The notes below the pieces were generated by a model that had not been told where the DNA came from, searched no databases, and worked only from the letters and a program-made list of their open reading frames with translations. Positions 36,338 to 45,776 of a stretch of DNA of 64,000 bases are shown in pieces. The stretch is from Methylicorpusculum oleiharenae. GTDB lineage: Bacteria > Pseudomonadota > Gammaproteobacteria > Methylococcales > Methylomonadaceae. Every line of letters starts with the position of its first letter. The stretch's first letter is position 1. The stretch covers positions 3,440,492 to 3,504,491 of the forward strand of contig NZ_WUTY02000001.1 of the NCBI RefSeq assembly GCF_009828925.2, read 5' to 3'. Both the position numbers and the translations under genes were made by a program.

Positions 36338-37078
36338 ATGAAAAAAAGTAAGATTGCAATCGTTGTTTTTTTATTGAGCCTGTCAGGTTGTACTTATCCA
36401 CCGTTAATGGATGAAGCTGAATTACCCGATGACTATACTTACCAAATAGGTCCCGGAGATAGCATTGAAATTTTTGTGTGGGGTTACCCTGAAATTTCAA
36501 CAACGGCTACGGTAAGACCCGACGGAAAAATTACTACACCCCTCATTGACGATGTCGAAGCTTTTGGAAGAACACCCTCACAATTAGCCAGAGAAATGGA
36601 GGTGATCCTGGGAGAATATGTCCGTGATCCCCAGGTTGCAATCATTGTCGGTGGTTTTCAGGGGGTTTATGATCAACAGGTTAGAGTATTACAAACTGGA
36701 GCAAGCTTTGGCGGAGGAACAGGTGGCGGCTTTGGTGGCGGTGGCTTTGGCGGCAGTATGGGCGGTGGCGGCGGCATGGGCGGTGGTGGTGGCGGCATGG
36801 GCGGCGGCGGTAACACGGGCGGCGGAGGCGGCGGAGGTAATAGTTCCCCCCAGGCTTTTCCTTATAAAAAAGGCATGACACTACTCGATCTGATGATCGA
36901 AATCGGCGGTTTAGGCATGTTTTCAGATGGTAACAAAGCCAGTATTATCCGCACAGTAGATGGCGAACAGAAACATTTCAGCGTCAGGATAGATGATTTA
37001 ATGAGCAGAGGTGATTTGTCCGCGAATGTGAAAATTATGCCTGGCGATATTTTAATTATTCCAGAGTCATTTTTCTGA
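36338..37078 (+). CDS. XrtA-associated polysaccharide export lipoprotein (Wza/EpsE-like) with a glycine-rich insert
   Basis: A 246-residue protein with the lipobox LSLSGC (Cys18), then the polysaccharide biosynthesis/export domain (YQIGPGDSIEIFVWGYPEIS and VRPDGKITTPLI). A second, SLBB-like part ends in VKIMPGDILIIPESFF. Between them, residues 125-168 are almost pure glycine with a few Met, Phe, Ser and Asn. That insert is unusual in an outer-membrane export channel protein. The product should form the outer-membrane exit pore. The gene is followed by a 147-base gap that contains a weak hairpin. Confidence 0.88.
   Translation: MKKSKIAIVVFLLSLSGCTYPPLMDEAELPDDYTYQIGPGDSIEIFVWGYPEISTTATVRPDGKITTPLIDDVEAFGRTPSQLAREMEVILGEYVRDPQVAIIVGGFQGVYDQQVRVLQTGASFGGGTGGGFGGGGFGGSMGGGGGMGGGGGGMGGGGNTGGGGGGGNSSPQAFPYKKGMTLLDLMIEIGGLGMFSDGNKASIIRTVDGEQKHFSVRIDDLMSRGDLSANVKIMPGDILIIPESFF
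36710..36841 (+). repeat. GGC/GGT triplet-rich low-complexity tract in the export gene
   Basis: About 44 consecutive codons, roughly 80% glycine, arranged as GGC-GGT runs punctuated by ATG, TTT and AGT. It preserves the frame and sits exactly between two folded domains. Such tracts change length by slippage. Confidence 0.85.
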
Positions 37079-37127
37079 TTATCCTAAGTTTATAGATTGA
37101 ATATTATACAAATGACTTTAGGGATAA
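37079..37127 (+). other. possible intra-operon hairpin
   Basis: The inverted pair ATTATCCTAA (37078-37088) and TTAGGGATAAT (37117-37127), with one bulge, lies just after the export-protein gene. It could attenuate transcription or stabilise the upstream message. There is no T-run, so it is not a standard terminator. Confidence 0.35.
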
Positions 37128-37225
37128 TCCTTGTTTTGGGCAAACCAAACTATCGAGTTTTCTGATGGTAAGCTTGGTTGCAGAATTTATAAATTGAACG
37201 AATGAATTTAGGCTAAATACGAATT

Positions 37226-38764
37226 ATGCAAGAGCAGTTCGCAGAGATTTTATATTACGTAAAGGCAACATTTAAATATAAATGGTTAGTCATCATAGCT
37301 GCATGGCTTGTTTGTCTGCCCGCGTGGTGGTTCATTCTGAAGATGCCGGATAAATATACTTCGACAGCCAGAGTCCAAGTTGACACCCGCACCATGCTGA
37401 GACCCTTGCTATCAGGGCTTGCTATTCAGGCTGATGTTCAAGGTATGGTTTTGATCATGAAACAGCTTATGTTTTCTCAGCAAAACCTGGAAACTATTGC
37501 AAATCTTGCGGATTTAGGTTTGAACACTTCTTCTGAATCCAATAAACACCAGATAGTTGACCGATTAAAGGCCAATATAAGGATAGATGGCGGTTCCAAT
37601 GAGATTTTTTCAATCAGTTTTGATTCTGAGGACCCCGTTGAAGCGAAACATGTTGTTCAAGCTGTGCTTACCGTTTTTTCAGAGCAAACTCAAAAAACTG
37701 CTCTGGATGATGCCGGTTCAGCTCAGAGATTTATTATTGATCAGATCCAGGAATACGAGCAGCGATTACGTAATGCAGAAAAAGCCAGGGAAAGTTTCAA
37801 AAAAGCCAATATGAATTTGTTACCGGGACAAGGAGGCGATCAAATCTCGCAAATCCAGCTGCTTAATACCACACTTGAAGAAGCCAAGTTGTTCATAGAA
37901 GAACTAAATTCGCGTAAAGAAGTACTTAAAGAACAATTGATTGAAGCGCAAGAAAGCGGGGAGGATGAGTGGGATCTTGGGCTTGAGAGTACAACAAGTA
38001 GCGAAGATGCCAGATTAACGTCATTAAAAGCGCAACGAGATGAATTATTGCTGAAATACACACCAAAGCACCCCAGCATCAAAGTACTCAACGAAAATAT
38101 CAAATCTATCGAAGCTGATGCCAGAAAAAGAGCGGCTGAAACTCCTGTTGCCGATACTGAGGAGCCACTAACCTCTTCACCTTCTTCAACAAATCCTTTT
38201 GCGCAATCGATTAAAGCCGCGCTTAACGATGTCGATGCTCAAATTGCTGCCATGAAGTCACGTATTACAGCGTATGAAGCAAAAATAAAAACGTTGGATG
38301 AAGAATTTAATCAGCGATTGAGCATTGAAACTGAAATGCAAAACCTCAACAGGGACTACGATACAATTAAAGGCAATTACCAGTCCTTATTGCAGCGTAA
38401 AGAGCAGGCCAGTCTCTCTGAAAAAGCAGATAATCAGGCAACTGCGTTGCGATTTAAAGTTGCCGATCCGCCTAATAAACCTCTCAAGCCTTCTGCGCCT
38501 AATAGAGGACTGCTTTATTCTGCAGCCTTTGGTGTTGGAATTGCGTTAGGAATTGCAGTCGCATTTTTTTCTGTGTTAATTAAACCTACTTTCATTGCAG
38601 TTAATCAGGTAAGAAATCTAACCGGTTTGCCTGTACTCGGAAGTATTTCTATCATTTCAAATGTAGCAAGAAAGAAAAGATTTAGTCGAGAGCTAATACT
38701 CTATGGCCTATCATGCAGTTTGCTGATATCTACCTATACAGGCATTATGTTTTTTAAAACCTGA
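37226..38764 (+). CDS. XrtA-system polysaccharide chain-length determinant (Wzz family)
   Basis: A 512-residue inner-membrane co-polymerase. The N-terminal membrane helix is WLVIIAAWLVCLPAWWFIL-like (about 20-38). A large periplasmic coiled-coil domain (about 170-400, with EQRLRNAEKARESFKKA) follows, then a proline-containing PLKPSAPNRGLLYSAAFGVG segment leading into a second membrane helix. An extra hydrophobic segment lies at the C-terminus. It is expected to regulate polymer length and to be partner of the tyrosine kinase encoded next. The order export lipoprotein, Wzz, kinase is the standard one for XrtA loci. Confidence 0.9.
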   Translation: MQEQFAEILYYVKATFKYKWLVIIAAWLVCLPAWWFILKMPDKYTSTARVQVDTRTMLRPLLSGLAIQADVQGMVLIMKQLMFSQQNLETIANLADLGLNTSSESNKHQIVDRLKANIRIDGGSNEIFSISFDSEDPVEAKHVVQAVLTVFSEQTQKTALDDAGSAQRFIIDQIQEYEQRLRNAEKARESFKKANMNLLPGQGGDQISQIQLLNTTLEEAKLFIEELNSRKEVLKEQLIEAQESGEDEWDLGLESTTSSEDARLTSLKAQRDELLLKYTPKHPSIKVLNENIKSIEADARKRAAETPVADTEEPLTSSPSSTNPFAQSIKAALNDVDAQIAAMKSRITAYEAKIKTLDEEFNQRLSIETEMQNLNRDYDTIKGNYQSLLQRKEQASLSEKADNQATALRFKVADPPNKPLKPSAPNRGLLYSAAFGVGIALGIAVAFFSVLIKPTFIAVNQVRNLTGLPVLGSISIISNVARKKRFSRELILYGLSCSLLISTYTGIMFFKT

Positions 38765-38854
38765 CTACACCTGATCTGAATTGACGGGTAATATTTTTTT
38801 AGATTGGAATGAAGCACTTAATATCATGAAATTGACATTGATTATTGGAGTCTT

Positions 38855-39751
38855 ATGAACCTGATTGAAAAAGCCTTAGAGAAAGCAACTGCTGAAAATG
38901 ACTCTAATGCATCAAAAGAAGAAGACGCCGCACTTGATAACACATCGATACATCATGATGCTTCAAACGAAACAGAGATTGTTTTTTATGAATCATCGAC
39001 GATGGCTCATAAAAATGATAAATCTAATGCTGAGATAGAAACCTTTAATTGGGATTATTTACGTGAAAATGGCTTCATTGATCCTACCGTTAAATATCTT
39101 CAGATAGCCGAGGAGTTTCGAACGATCAAAAGGCCTTTGGTTATCAATGCATTAAACGGGATGGAAAGGGGTATTGAGCGTTCTAATCTTATTCTGATAA
39201 CAAGCAGTGTTCCCGGGGAAGGAAAAAGTTTTACTGCAATTAATCTAGCGATAAGTATTGCCGCGGAAAGAGATAAACAGGTTTTACTGATTGATGCCGA
39301 TGTCGCCAAGCCTTCAATATCCCGAGTTTTAGGTATAAAAAAAGGACCGGGATTGATTGAATACCTTGAAGGAAAAAACACTAAACTTTCCGATATTATT
39401 TTAAAAACGGAGATCGATGGTCTCAGAATTGTCCCTGCGGGAAAAAGCCACCAATTTTCCACAGAGTTACTGGCTAGTAACAAGATGGTTAATCTAGCGC
39501 AAGAATTAAGTGAACGATACGCCGACCGGATTGTTATTTTTGATTCTCCTCCCTTACTGGCAGCAACTCAGGCAGAGGTATTATCTGCTATGGTTGGTCA
39601 GGTCGTATTGGTGATTGAAGCAGAACAAACAGCTCAAAACATAGTGATGGAGTCCGTAAAAAAACTGGAAGCCTGTGATGTTGTCCTCGCACTTTTAAAC
39701 AAGACTAAACGCGGCTTGGATATGAATTATTATGGCTATGGGCAGTACTAG
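38855..39751 (+). CDS. XrtA-associated tyrosine autokinase (BY-kinase)
   Basis: A 298-residue cytoplasmic bacterial tyrosine kinase. Walker A is SSVPGEGKS (117-125), Walker A' LLIDADVAKPS (144-154) and Walker B VIFDSPPLL. A tyrosine cluster YYGYGQY at the extreme C-terminus is the autophosphorylation site typical of these enzymes. Together with the Wzz-type protein encoded upstream it forms the split version of the Wzc copolymerase. Cycles of phosphorylation are thought to control export and polymerisation. The acidic N-terminal 60 residues look disordered. Confidence 0.92.
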   Translation: MNLIEKALEKATAENDSNASKEEDAALDNTSIHHDASNETEIVFYESSTMAHKNDKSNAEIETFNWDYLRENGFIDPTVKYLQIAEEFRTIKRPLVINALNGMERGIERSNLILITSSVPGEGKSFTAINLAISIAAERDKQVLLIDADVAKPSISRVLGIKKGPGLIEYLEGKNTKLSDIILKTEIDGLRIVPAGKSHQFSTELLASNKMVNLAQELSERYADRIVIFDSPPLLAATQAEVLSAMVGQVVLVIEAEQTAQNIVMESVKKLEACDVVLALLNKTKRGLDMNYYGYGQY

Positions 39752-39757
39752 GAAACA

Positions 39758-41305
39758 ATGAAAAACCCGGGCAAAAATAATCGGCGAGCGTTAATCGCAT
39801 CTACCTGTGTGTACTGTATCTTATCACCCAGTCATGTCGCATGGGCTCTGAATATAACGGCAACGCCCAGTGTGACCGTGAATGAAATTTATTCCGATAA
39901 TATTGATTTAGCACCGTCGGGCTCCGAAAAAAGTGCCTTTGTGACTGAAGTCAGTCCTGGCTTATCAGTTTTCGGTCTTGCTCCTCGTTACCGTTTGAAC
40001 CTCGATTACCGTCTGCAGGGTCTATACAATGCAGGTGGCACATCTGATGTCAATATTAATCATCAGCTTAGTTACAATTCCAATTATGTAGTGGCTCCAA
40101 GTCGTTTGTTTCTTGATACTCGTAGCTCAATGAGCCAACAAAACATCAATAATAATCGCCTAATAACGGATAATGTGGTGGGTTCTGAGAACACCTCTAC
40201 AGTGACAACATTTGGACTCTCACCCTACTGGACACCTCACTTTAGTAATTATGCCAACGGCATTGCCCGTGTATCTTATGACAGAGTCACCTCCGACGAG
40301 GGGGAGTTATCAGATACCGATAATTTCTCACAAAATATTGGCTTAACCAGCGGCCGGTATTTTTCTAAAATCAACTGGTCGGGTAATTTCAATAATGAAA
40401 TGAATCAACGCGCCGATGGTGACGATGTTAATTTCCAAAGTTCGTCAGGCCTCGTTCGATATAATCTAAATCGTTTATTCAGCGTATTTGCACAGGGTGG
40501 GCACAGTAACAATGATTTTGAAACGACGACAGACACGAACCAAAATGGTTTCTTTTATACCTTCGGCGGGACATGGCAGCCTAGCCGGATTTTCTCCCTA
40601 ACAGCGGGTGGTGGAAATAATTCATTTGTTACTGTCTATGTAGCTCCGATTCAACGTTTGCAATGGACCACTACCTATAGAAATAATGATATTGGCACGA
40701 ATACAGGTAGTGTTTGGCAAACCAACTTAAGATATGTGACCCGCCGGTCTGTTTGGGGGGTGACCTATAACGAAGATACGACAACTGTTCAGCAGGTTAT
40801 TCTTGAACAGCAACTCCAGGGTGGCTTGTTTGGCAACAATCCGGACAATTTAAATAACCCTAATGATCCTAACTTATTTGGAAGAAACTTAGGCCTGCCA
40901 CTGTTTATCGATGAAGTGTTTGTAAGAAAGAGAGCCGAAATCAGTTACTCGTACAATACAGGAAAATCTGTTTTGAGCGCTCAAGCTTTTACTGAGACTC
41001 GTGATTATCAAGTACAGACAACTCAAGATGAAGTCTATGGTATTTCTGGTTCCTGGTCCTGGCGATACAGTCCTAAAATGACGACTTTTCTCAGATCAAA
41101 CTGGCAAAACACGGATGCAAACACGGTAGCAAATGAGCCATCATCAAGTAGCCAGCTGATTGATACCTCAATCGGACTTAGCAGAGTCCTCGGTCGTAAT
41201 ATAAGCGGTAATTTAGAATATCGTTATTTTAAACAAATTTCTGATGACGCTGAAAATGAATATGATGAAAATCGTATTACATTGGGTTTGTCGGCGTTTT
41301 TTTGA
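39758..41305 (+). CDS. PEP-CTERM system-associated outer-membrane beta-barrel protein (TIGR03016 type)
   Basis: A 515-residue protein with a signal peptide ending near SHVAWA. A repeating pattern of alternating hydrophobic/polar strands with aromatic girdles (RYRLNLDYRLQGLYN, WSGNFNNEMNQR, LEYRYFKQIS) follows, and the C-terminus is LGLSAFF, ending in Phe as many outer-membrane proteins do. It is six bases after the kinase gene and occupies the position of the XrtA-locus barrel protein. It probably helps the polysaccharide cross the outer membrane, as GumB/AlgE-like porins do; this is inference. Confidence 0.85.
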   Translation: MKNPGKNNRRALIASTCVYCILSPSHVAWALNITATPSVTVNEIYSDNIDLAPSGSEKSAFVTEVSPGLSVFGLAPRYRLNLDYRLQGLYNAGGTSDVNINHQLSYNSNYVVAPSRLFLDTRSSMSQQNINNNRLITDNVVGSENTSTVTTFGLSPYWTPHFSNYANGIARVSYDRVTSDEGELSDTDNFSQNIGLTSGRYFSKINWSGNFNNEMNQRADGDDVNFQSSSGLVRYNLNRLFSVFAQGGHSNNDFETTTDTNQNGFFYTFGGTWQPSRIFSLTAGGGNNSFVTVYVAPIQRLQWTTTYRNNDIGTNTGSVWQTNLRYVTRRSVWGVTYNEDTTTVQQVILEQQLQGGLFGNNPDNLNNPNDPNLFGRNLGLPLFIDEVFVRKRAEISYSYNTGKSVLSAQAFTETRDYQVQTTQDEVYGISGSWSWRYSPKMTTFLRSNWQNTDANTVANEPSSSSQLIDTSIGLSRVLGRNISGNLEYRYFKQISDDAENEYDENRITLGLSAFF

Positions 41306-41340
41306 ACGTTGGTTTTTCTTCCCTGCATTAATAGGATCAC

Positions 41341-42192
41341 ATGCAATTGATACGTCCAGTTAACGCAATGACAGTAGATGTGGAGGACTATTTTCAGGTC
41401 TCTGCATTTGAAAAATATATAAATCGCAGCGATTGGGATTCACTGCCTCAGCGTGTAAGCCAAAACACACATAGAATATTGGATTTATTTGCCGAACATA
41501 ATATTCATGCCACTTTTTTTACCCTGGGCTGGGTTGCGGAAAGAAACCCTGACTTGATTAGACGTATCATTAAGGAAGGGCATGAATTGGCTTGTCATGG
41601 TTATGCCCATCAGCGTGTTACCGATCAAACCCCCACCCAATTCAGCACCGATATTATCAAAGCTAAAAACCTTCTTGAAGATCTTGGAGGACAACCCGTT
41701 AACGGGTATAGGGCTCCCAGTTATTCAATCGGCGCCAAAAATCTTTGGGCTCACGATATTCTGAATGAAGCCGGTTTTTTATACAGCTCCAGTGTTTATC
41801 CGGTTAAACATGATCTTTATGGTATGCCTGATGCTCCAAGGTATCTTTATCAGCCGCTTGAAAGCAGTGACTTTAAAGAAATCCCCATCACAACAGTGAG
41901 AATTGGAAACAAGAATTTTCCTTGTGGCGGCGGCGGGTTCTTCAGGTTTTATCCTTATGCTTTTTCGAAATGGGCCTTCAAGGTCATTAATCACAAAGAA
42001 CAGCAGTCCGGTATCTTTTATTTTCACCCGTGGGAAATCGATCCGGATCAACCCAGACAGAAAGGTATCAATTTAAAATCCAGATTCAGACACTATCTGA
42101 ATCTGGATAAAATGGAACATCGAATAATCAGACTTTTGACTGATTTCAAATGGGACACGATGGCTAACGTTTTTTTAAAAAAAAACCATTAA
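41341..42192 (+). CDS. XrtA-system polysaccharide deacetylase
   Basis: A 283-residue NodB-type deacetylase. Active-site elements are TVDVEDYF (Asp13 and Asp16 region), HATFFTLGW, and His86/His90 in ACHGYAH as metal ligands. GYRAPSYSIG supplies the arginine motif, and FYFHPWEI the late His. This version, starting almost directly with VDVEDYFQVSAF, is the one found in XrtA loci. It probably deacetylates amino sugars of the EPS. It differs from the deacetylase of the first cluster at 740-1510. An AGGA Shine-Dalgarno precedes the ATG. Confidence 0.92.
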   Translation: MQLIRPVNAMTVDVEDYFQVSAFEKYINRSDWDSLPQRVSQNTHRILDLFAEHNIHATFFTLGWVAERNPDLIRRIIKEGHELACHGYAHQRVTDQTPTQFSTDIIKAKNLLEDLGGQPVNGYRAPSYSIGAKNLWAHDILNEAGFLYSSSVYPVKHDLYGMPDAPRYLYQPLESSDFKEIPITTVRIGNKNFPCGGGGFFRFYPYAFSKWAFKVINHKEQQSGIFYFHPWEIDPDQPRQKGINLKSRFRHYLNLDKMEHRIIRLLTDFKWDTMANVFLKKNH

Positions 42193-42233
42193 TTTCCCCC
42201 CAATATTATTACTAATAAATTATTGTGCTGTTA

Positions 42234-43253
42234 ATGATAAAAATACTGGACGTTTCCGATTACCAGAAATGGGATGATTTTGTAAATAACCATCACGATG
42301 CTACTTTTTTCCACCTTTCAGGTTGGAAAGAGGTCATTGAGCGATCATTTGGCCATAAAACTTATTTTCTTTATGTTGAAAAGAATGGCGCAATTTCGGC
42401 TATTTTGCCTCTTGCCCATATCAAAAGTGCTTTGTTTGGAAATGCTCTCACCTCATTATCGTTTTGTGTTTATGGTGGGATTGTCGGTTTAGATCAAAAC
42501 TCCATGCAATTGCTGGACAAAAGAGCGTGCGAATTAGCCGAAGAACTCGGTGTGGATTATCTGGAACTTCGTAACCGGACCCGACAAACACCTGATCGCC
42601 CCTTTAAAGATCTATATGTTACTTTTAGAAAAACGCTGGAGACCGATGTTGATAAAAACATGCAGGCTATCCCTAGAAAGCAAAGGGCAATGATAAGAAA
42701 AGGAATTGCTGCCGGGTTACAAAGTAAAATTGATACGAATGTTGAACGTTTTTATCAAGCTTATTCGGAAAGTGTCAGAAACCTCGGTACGCCCGTTTTT
42801 TCCAAAAAATTTTTTCAAATACTTAAAGAAATATTTCAGGATCAATGCGAAATTCTTACTGTTGAAAAAGACGGCCAATTGATCAGCAGTGTCATGAGCT
42901 TCTATTTTAAGGATGAGGTTCTGCCATATTATGGAGGTGGAACAGATTTAGCCAGAGCCGTTCAGGGTAATGACTTTATGTATTGGGAAGTCATGAGGAG
43001 AGCGGTCGAAAATGGCATCAAAGTCTTTGACTACGGCCGTAGTAAAATTGGAACAGGATCTTATAGCTTTAAAAAACATTGGGGGTTTGAACCGGAACCT
43101 TTATTTTATGAATTTCATTTGGTCAAAGCCGAAGCGCTTCCAGATATTAATCCGTTAAATCCGAAATACCAGTTGTTCATAGCCGCCTGGAAAAAACTTC
43201 CGCTGGCCATGAGCCAATTAGTCGGGCCTTGGTTATCTAAAGATTTAGGATAA
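42234..43253 (+). CDS. FemAB-family XrtA/PEP-CTERM system protein
   Basis: About 339 residues from ATG 42234; a GTG nine bases earlier is possible and neither has a clear Shine-Dalgarno. The GNAT-like double fold is recognisable from FHLSGWKEVIERSFGH near the start and FDYGRSKIGTGSYSFKKHWGFEP near the end, the latter being the diagnostic block of this group. FemAB enzymes add amino acids from aminoacyl-tRNA to cell-wall precursors. In XrtA loci the acceptor is unknown, possibly an EPS sugar. Confidence 0.88.
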   Translation: MIKILDVSDYQKWDDFVNNHHDATFFHLSGWKEVIERSFGHKTYFLYVEKNGAISAILPLAHIKSALFGNALTSLSFCVYGGIVGLDQNSMQLLDKRACELAEELGVDYLELRNRTRQTPDRPFKDLYVTFRKTLETDVDKNMQAIPRKQRAMIRKGIAAGLQSKIDTNVERFYQAYSESVRNLGTPVFSKKFFQILKEIFQDQCEILTVEKDGQLISSVMSFYFKDEVLPYYGGGTDLARAVQGNDFMYWEVMRRAVENGIKVFDYGRSKIGTGSYSFKKHWGFEPEPLFYEFHLVKAEALPDINPLNPKYQLFIAAWKKLPLAMSQLVGPWLSKDLG

Positions 43254-43261
43254 CCGGGTTA

Positions 43262-44449
43262 ATGGAAAAATTATTATTTTTGGTTCACCGCCTACCTTAT
43301 CCGCCAAATAAAGGCGATAAAATACGCTCTTTTCATTTTCTAAAGGCCTTATCTCAACGGTATGAGGTTTACTTGGGCACCTTTGTAGATGACCCTGAAG
43401 ACTGGCAATATGAGAAAACCGTTAAAAGCTATTGCCAGGAAACTTGCATTGTCAGCCTTAATCCACGCCTTTCAAAAGTTAAGAGTCTGTCTGGATTATT
43501 ATTGGGTCAAGCCTTAAGTATTCCCTATTATAAAAATACTGAAATGCAGGATTGGATCGATCAAACCCTTACATCAGCTTCAATTAAAAAAGTTCTGATC
43601 TTTTCTTCTGTGATGGCGCAGTTTGTCCTAAATAAAAAGGAACTTGAGATTATCACTGACTATGTTGATGTGGATTCTGATAAATGGCGTCAATATGCGT
43701 TGAAAAAAAAATGGCCGGAGAGTTGGATTTACCGGAGAGAATCAGAAAAGCTGTTAACCTTTGAGCGTCAAGTCATATCCAGATCGGCAGCAGGAATATT
43801 CGTTTCAGAACAAGAAGCTGCGCATTTTCAAGCTTTAGCCCCCGAATATAAAGACCGTATTGGTTTTGTCAATAATGGGGTGGATACCGATTATTTTTCC
43901 CCCTTACTGAATTTTCCATCACCTTTTAAAGTGAGTGAAACGCCGATTGTATTTACCGGTGCCATGGATTATTGGGCGAATGTCGATGCGGTCGTTTGGT
44001 TTGCAAAAGTTGTTTTTCCCACTATCTATTCTAAAAATAAATCTGCCCGATTCTATATTGTAGGATCAAAACCTGCCAAAGAAGTGCTAGCCTTAAGTGA
44101 ACTGCCGGGCATTGTTATAACCGGGCGAGTTGAAGATGTCCGGCCTTATCTTGCCTTTGCCGCACTGGTGGTCGCTCCCCTTAGAATTGCTCGAGGTATT
44201 CAAAATAAAGTATTGGAAGCCATGGCCATGGAAAAAACCGTATTAGGTACCGTAGCAGCTATTGAGGGTATTCCGGTAAATGATCAACTCAGGGTATTTG
44301 TTGAAGATGACCCTTTAAAGACTGCAGAGCTTGTCGGCCACCTTTTGACTGATAAATCCCGAAATAAAGCTGAAACCAACCGGCAGTTTGTTATTGATCA
44401 TTTTAGTTGGTACAGCAGCACCGAGAAATTAATATCTATAATTAATTAG
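43262..44449 (+). CDS. XrtA/PEP-CTERM-associated glycosyltransferase (TIGR03087 type)
   Basis: A 395-residue GT-B enzyme starting LLFLVHRLPYPPNKGDKIRS, the distinctive N-terminus of this family. The donor domain contains FTGAMDYWANVDAV and APLRIARGIQNKVLEAMAM, with the acidic EX7E-type end. The gene follows the FemAB gene by eight bases within the operon. It should add a sugar to the growing EPS repeat. It resembles the AT-rich glycosyltransferase at 6837-8042 in layout. Confidence 0.9.
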   Translation: MEKLLFLVHRLPYPPNKGDKIRSFHFLKALSQRYEVYLGTFVDDPEDWQYEKTVKSYCQETCIVSLNPRLSKVKSLSGLLLGQALSIPYYKNTEMQDWIDQTLTSASIKKVLIFSSVMAQFVLNKKELEIITDYVDVDSDKWRQYALKKKWPESWIYRRESEKLLTFERQVISRSAAGIFVSEQEAAHFQALAPEYKDRIGFVNNGVDTDYFSPLLNFPSPFKVSETPIVFTGAMDYWANVDAVVWFAKVVFPTIYSKNKSARFYIVGSKPAKEVLALSELPGIVITGRVEDVRPYLAFAALVVAPLRIARGIQNKVLEAMAMEKTVLGTVAAIEGIPVNDQLRVFVEDDPLKTAELVGHLLTDKSRNKAETNRQFVIDHFSWYSSTEKLISIIN

Positions 44450-44501
44450 CTGATTCATAAAATTTACAGTTCATCAATATTTACCTTATAAAGGCTTGAA
44501 C

Positions 44502-45773
44502 ATGTTAGAAAACACAAAATTAGGCATGATAGGTTTAGGTTATGTCGGTCTGCCTCTTGCTGTTGAATTCGGCAAAAAATATTCTACGGTGGGCTTTGAT
44601 ATAAACTCCGCCAGAATCAAGGAATTGCAACAGGGTCATGACCACACCCTCGAAGTCAGCACAGAAGAGTTAAGTGAAGCAAGTCAACTGACCTATACCG
44701 CATCCATTGACGATATTAAGGATTGCACCATCTATATTGTCACAGTACCTACGCCCATCAACGAATTTAAACAACCCGATCTTTCACCGCTTGAAAAAGC
44801 AAGTAATTTACTCGGTCAGGTTATCAAACCCAATGATATTGTCATTTACGAATCAACGGTCTATCCGGGTGCGACCGAGGAAGTCTGTGTGCCCATACTT
44901 GAAAAAGTATCCGGACTTGTTTTTAACCAGGACTTTTTTGTCGGTTATAGTCCGGAACGGATTAACCCTGGCGACAAAGAACACCGGGTCACTAATATAC
45001 TCAAAGTGACCTCCGGTTCAACCCCGGAAATTGCCGAAAAAGTCGACCTTCTCTATAAAAGCATCATCACCGCCGGAACCCATAAGGCGAGCAGTATAAA
45101 AGTCGCCGAAGCCGCTAAAGTGATTGAAAATACACAGCGTGACGTCAATATTGCTTTAATCAATGAATTGGCGCTTATTTTTAACCGATTGGGCATTGAT
45201 ACCGAAGAAGTCTTACTGGCAGCAGGGACCAAATGGAATTTTTTACCGTTCAGGCCGGGGTTGGTCGGAGGTCATTGTATAGGTGTGGATCCTTATTATT
45301 TAACCCATAAAGCTCAGGCTATAGGTTATTACCCTGAAGTGATTCTTTCCGGTCGTCGCATTAACGATGGTATGGGTGAATATGTTGTCAATCAATTGGT
45401 AAAGTTGATGTTGAAAAAACGTATTCACGTCAAAGAAGCCGAGGTCCTGATTATGGGCTTGGCGTTTAAGGAAAACTGTCCTGATTTGCGCAATACGCGA
45501 GTGGTTGATATTTACCATGAGTTGCAAAGCTATGGTGTCAATGTTCAAGTTTACGATCCCTGGGTGGACGCAGAAGAGGCCATCGCTGAGTACGGAATCA
45601 AACCTTTAACCAAGCTTGAGGAAGGAAAATTTGATGCAATTATTCTTGCCGTAGCCCATCAGCAATTCAAGGAAATGCCGATTGCCTCAATTAAAGCGCT
45701 GACCAAAAAAGACTCGGTTATTTATGATTTAAAATACATTTTTCCAACTGAACAGACGGATGCTCGTTTATAA
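44502..45773 (+). CDS. UDP-N-acetyl-hexosamine/UDP-sugar 6-dehydrogenase (TviB/VipA-like)
   Basis: About 423 residues. ATG 44502 with AAGG seven bases upstream is preferred over a TTG at 44496. The NAD site is [12 protein letters not shown], and the catalytic cysteine lies in [22 protein letters not shown] and [17 protein letters not shown] are further conserved blocks. These enzymes oxidise C6 of UDP-GlcNAc or UDP-GalNAc in two NAD-dependent steps to the uronic acid. The paired epimerase gene three bases downstream suggests they make a galacturonic-type donor for EPS synthesis. Confidence 0.9.
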   Translation: MLENTKLGMIGLGYVGLPLAVEFGKKYSTVGFDINSARIKELQQGHDHTLEVSTEELSEASQLTYTASIDDIKDCTIYIVTVPTPINEFKQPDLSPLEKASNLLGQVIKPNDIVIYESTVYPGATEEVCVPILEKVSGLVFNQDFFVGYSPERINPGDKEHRVTNILKVTSGSTPEIAEKVDLLYKSIITAGTHKASSIKVAEAAKVIENTQRDVNIALINELALIFNRLGIDTEEVLLAAGTKWNFLPFRPGLVGGHCIGVDPYYLTHKAQAIGYYPEVILSGRRINDGMGEYVVNQLVKLMLKKRIHVKEAEVLIMGLAFKENCPDLRNTRVVDIYHELQSYGVNVQVYDPWVDAEEAIAEYGIKPLTKLEEGKFDAIILAVAHQQFKEMPIASIKALTKKDSVIYDLKYIFPTEQTDARL

Positions 45774-45776
45774 CTT

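Noticed and set aside
36618-36881. Alternative-frame genes inside the glycine-rich tract (Ala/Val-rich and Arg/His-rich frames)
   Set aside because: These are by-products of GGC/GGT repeats read in other frames.
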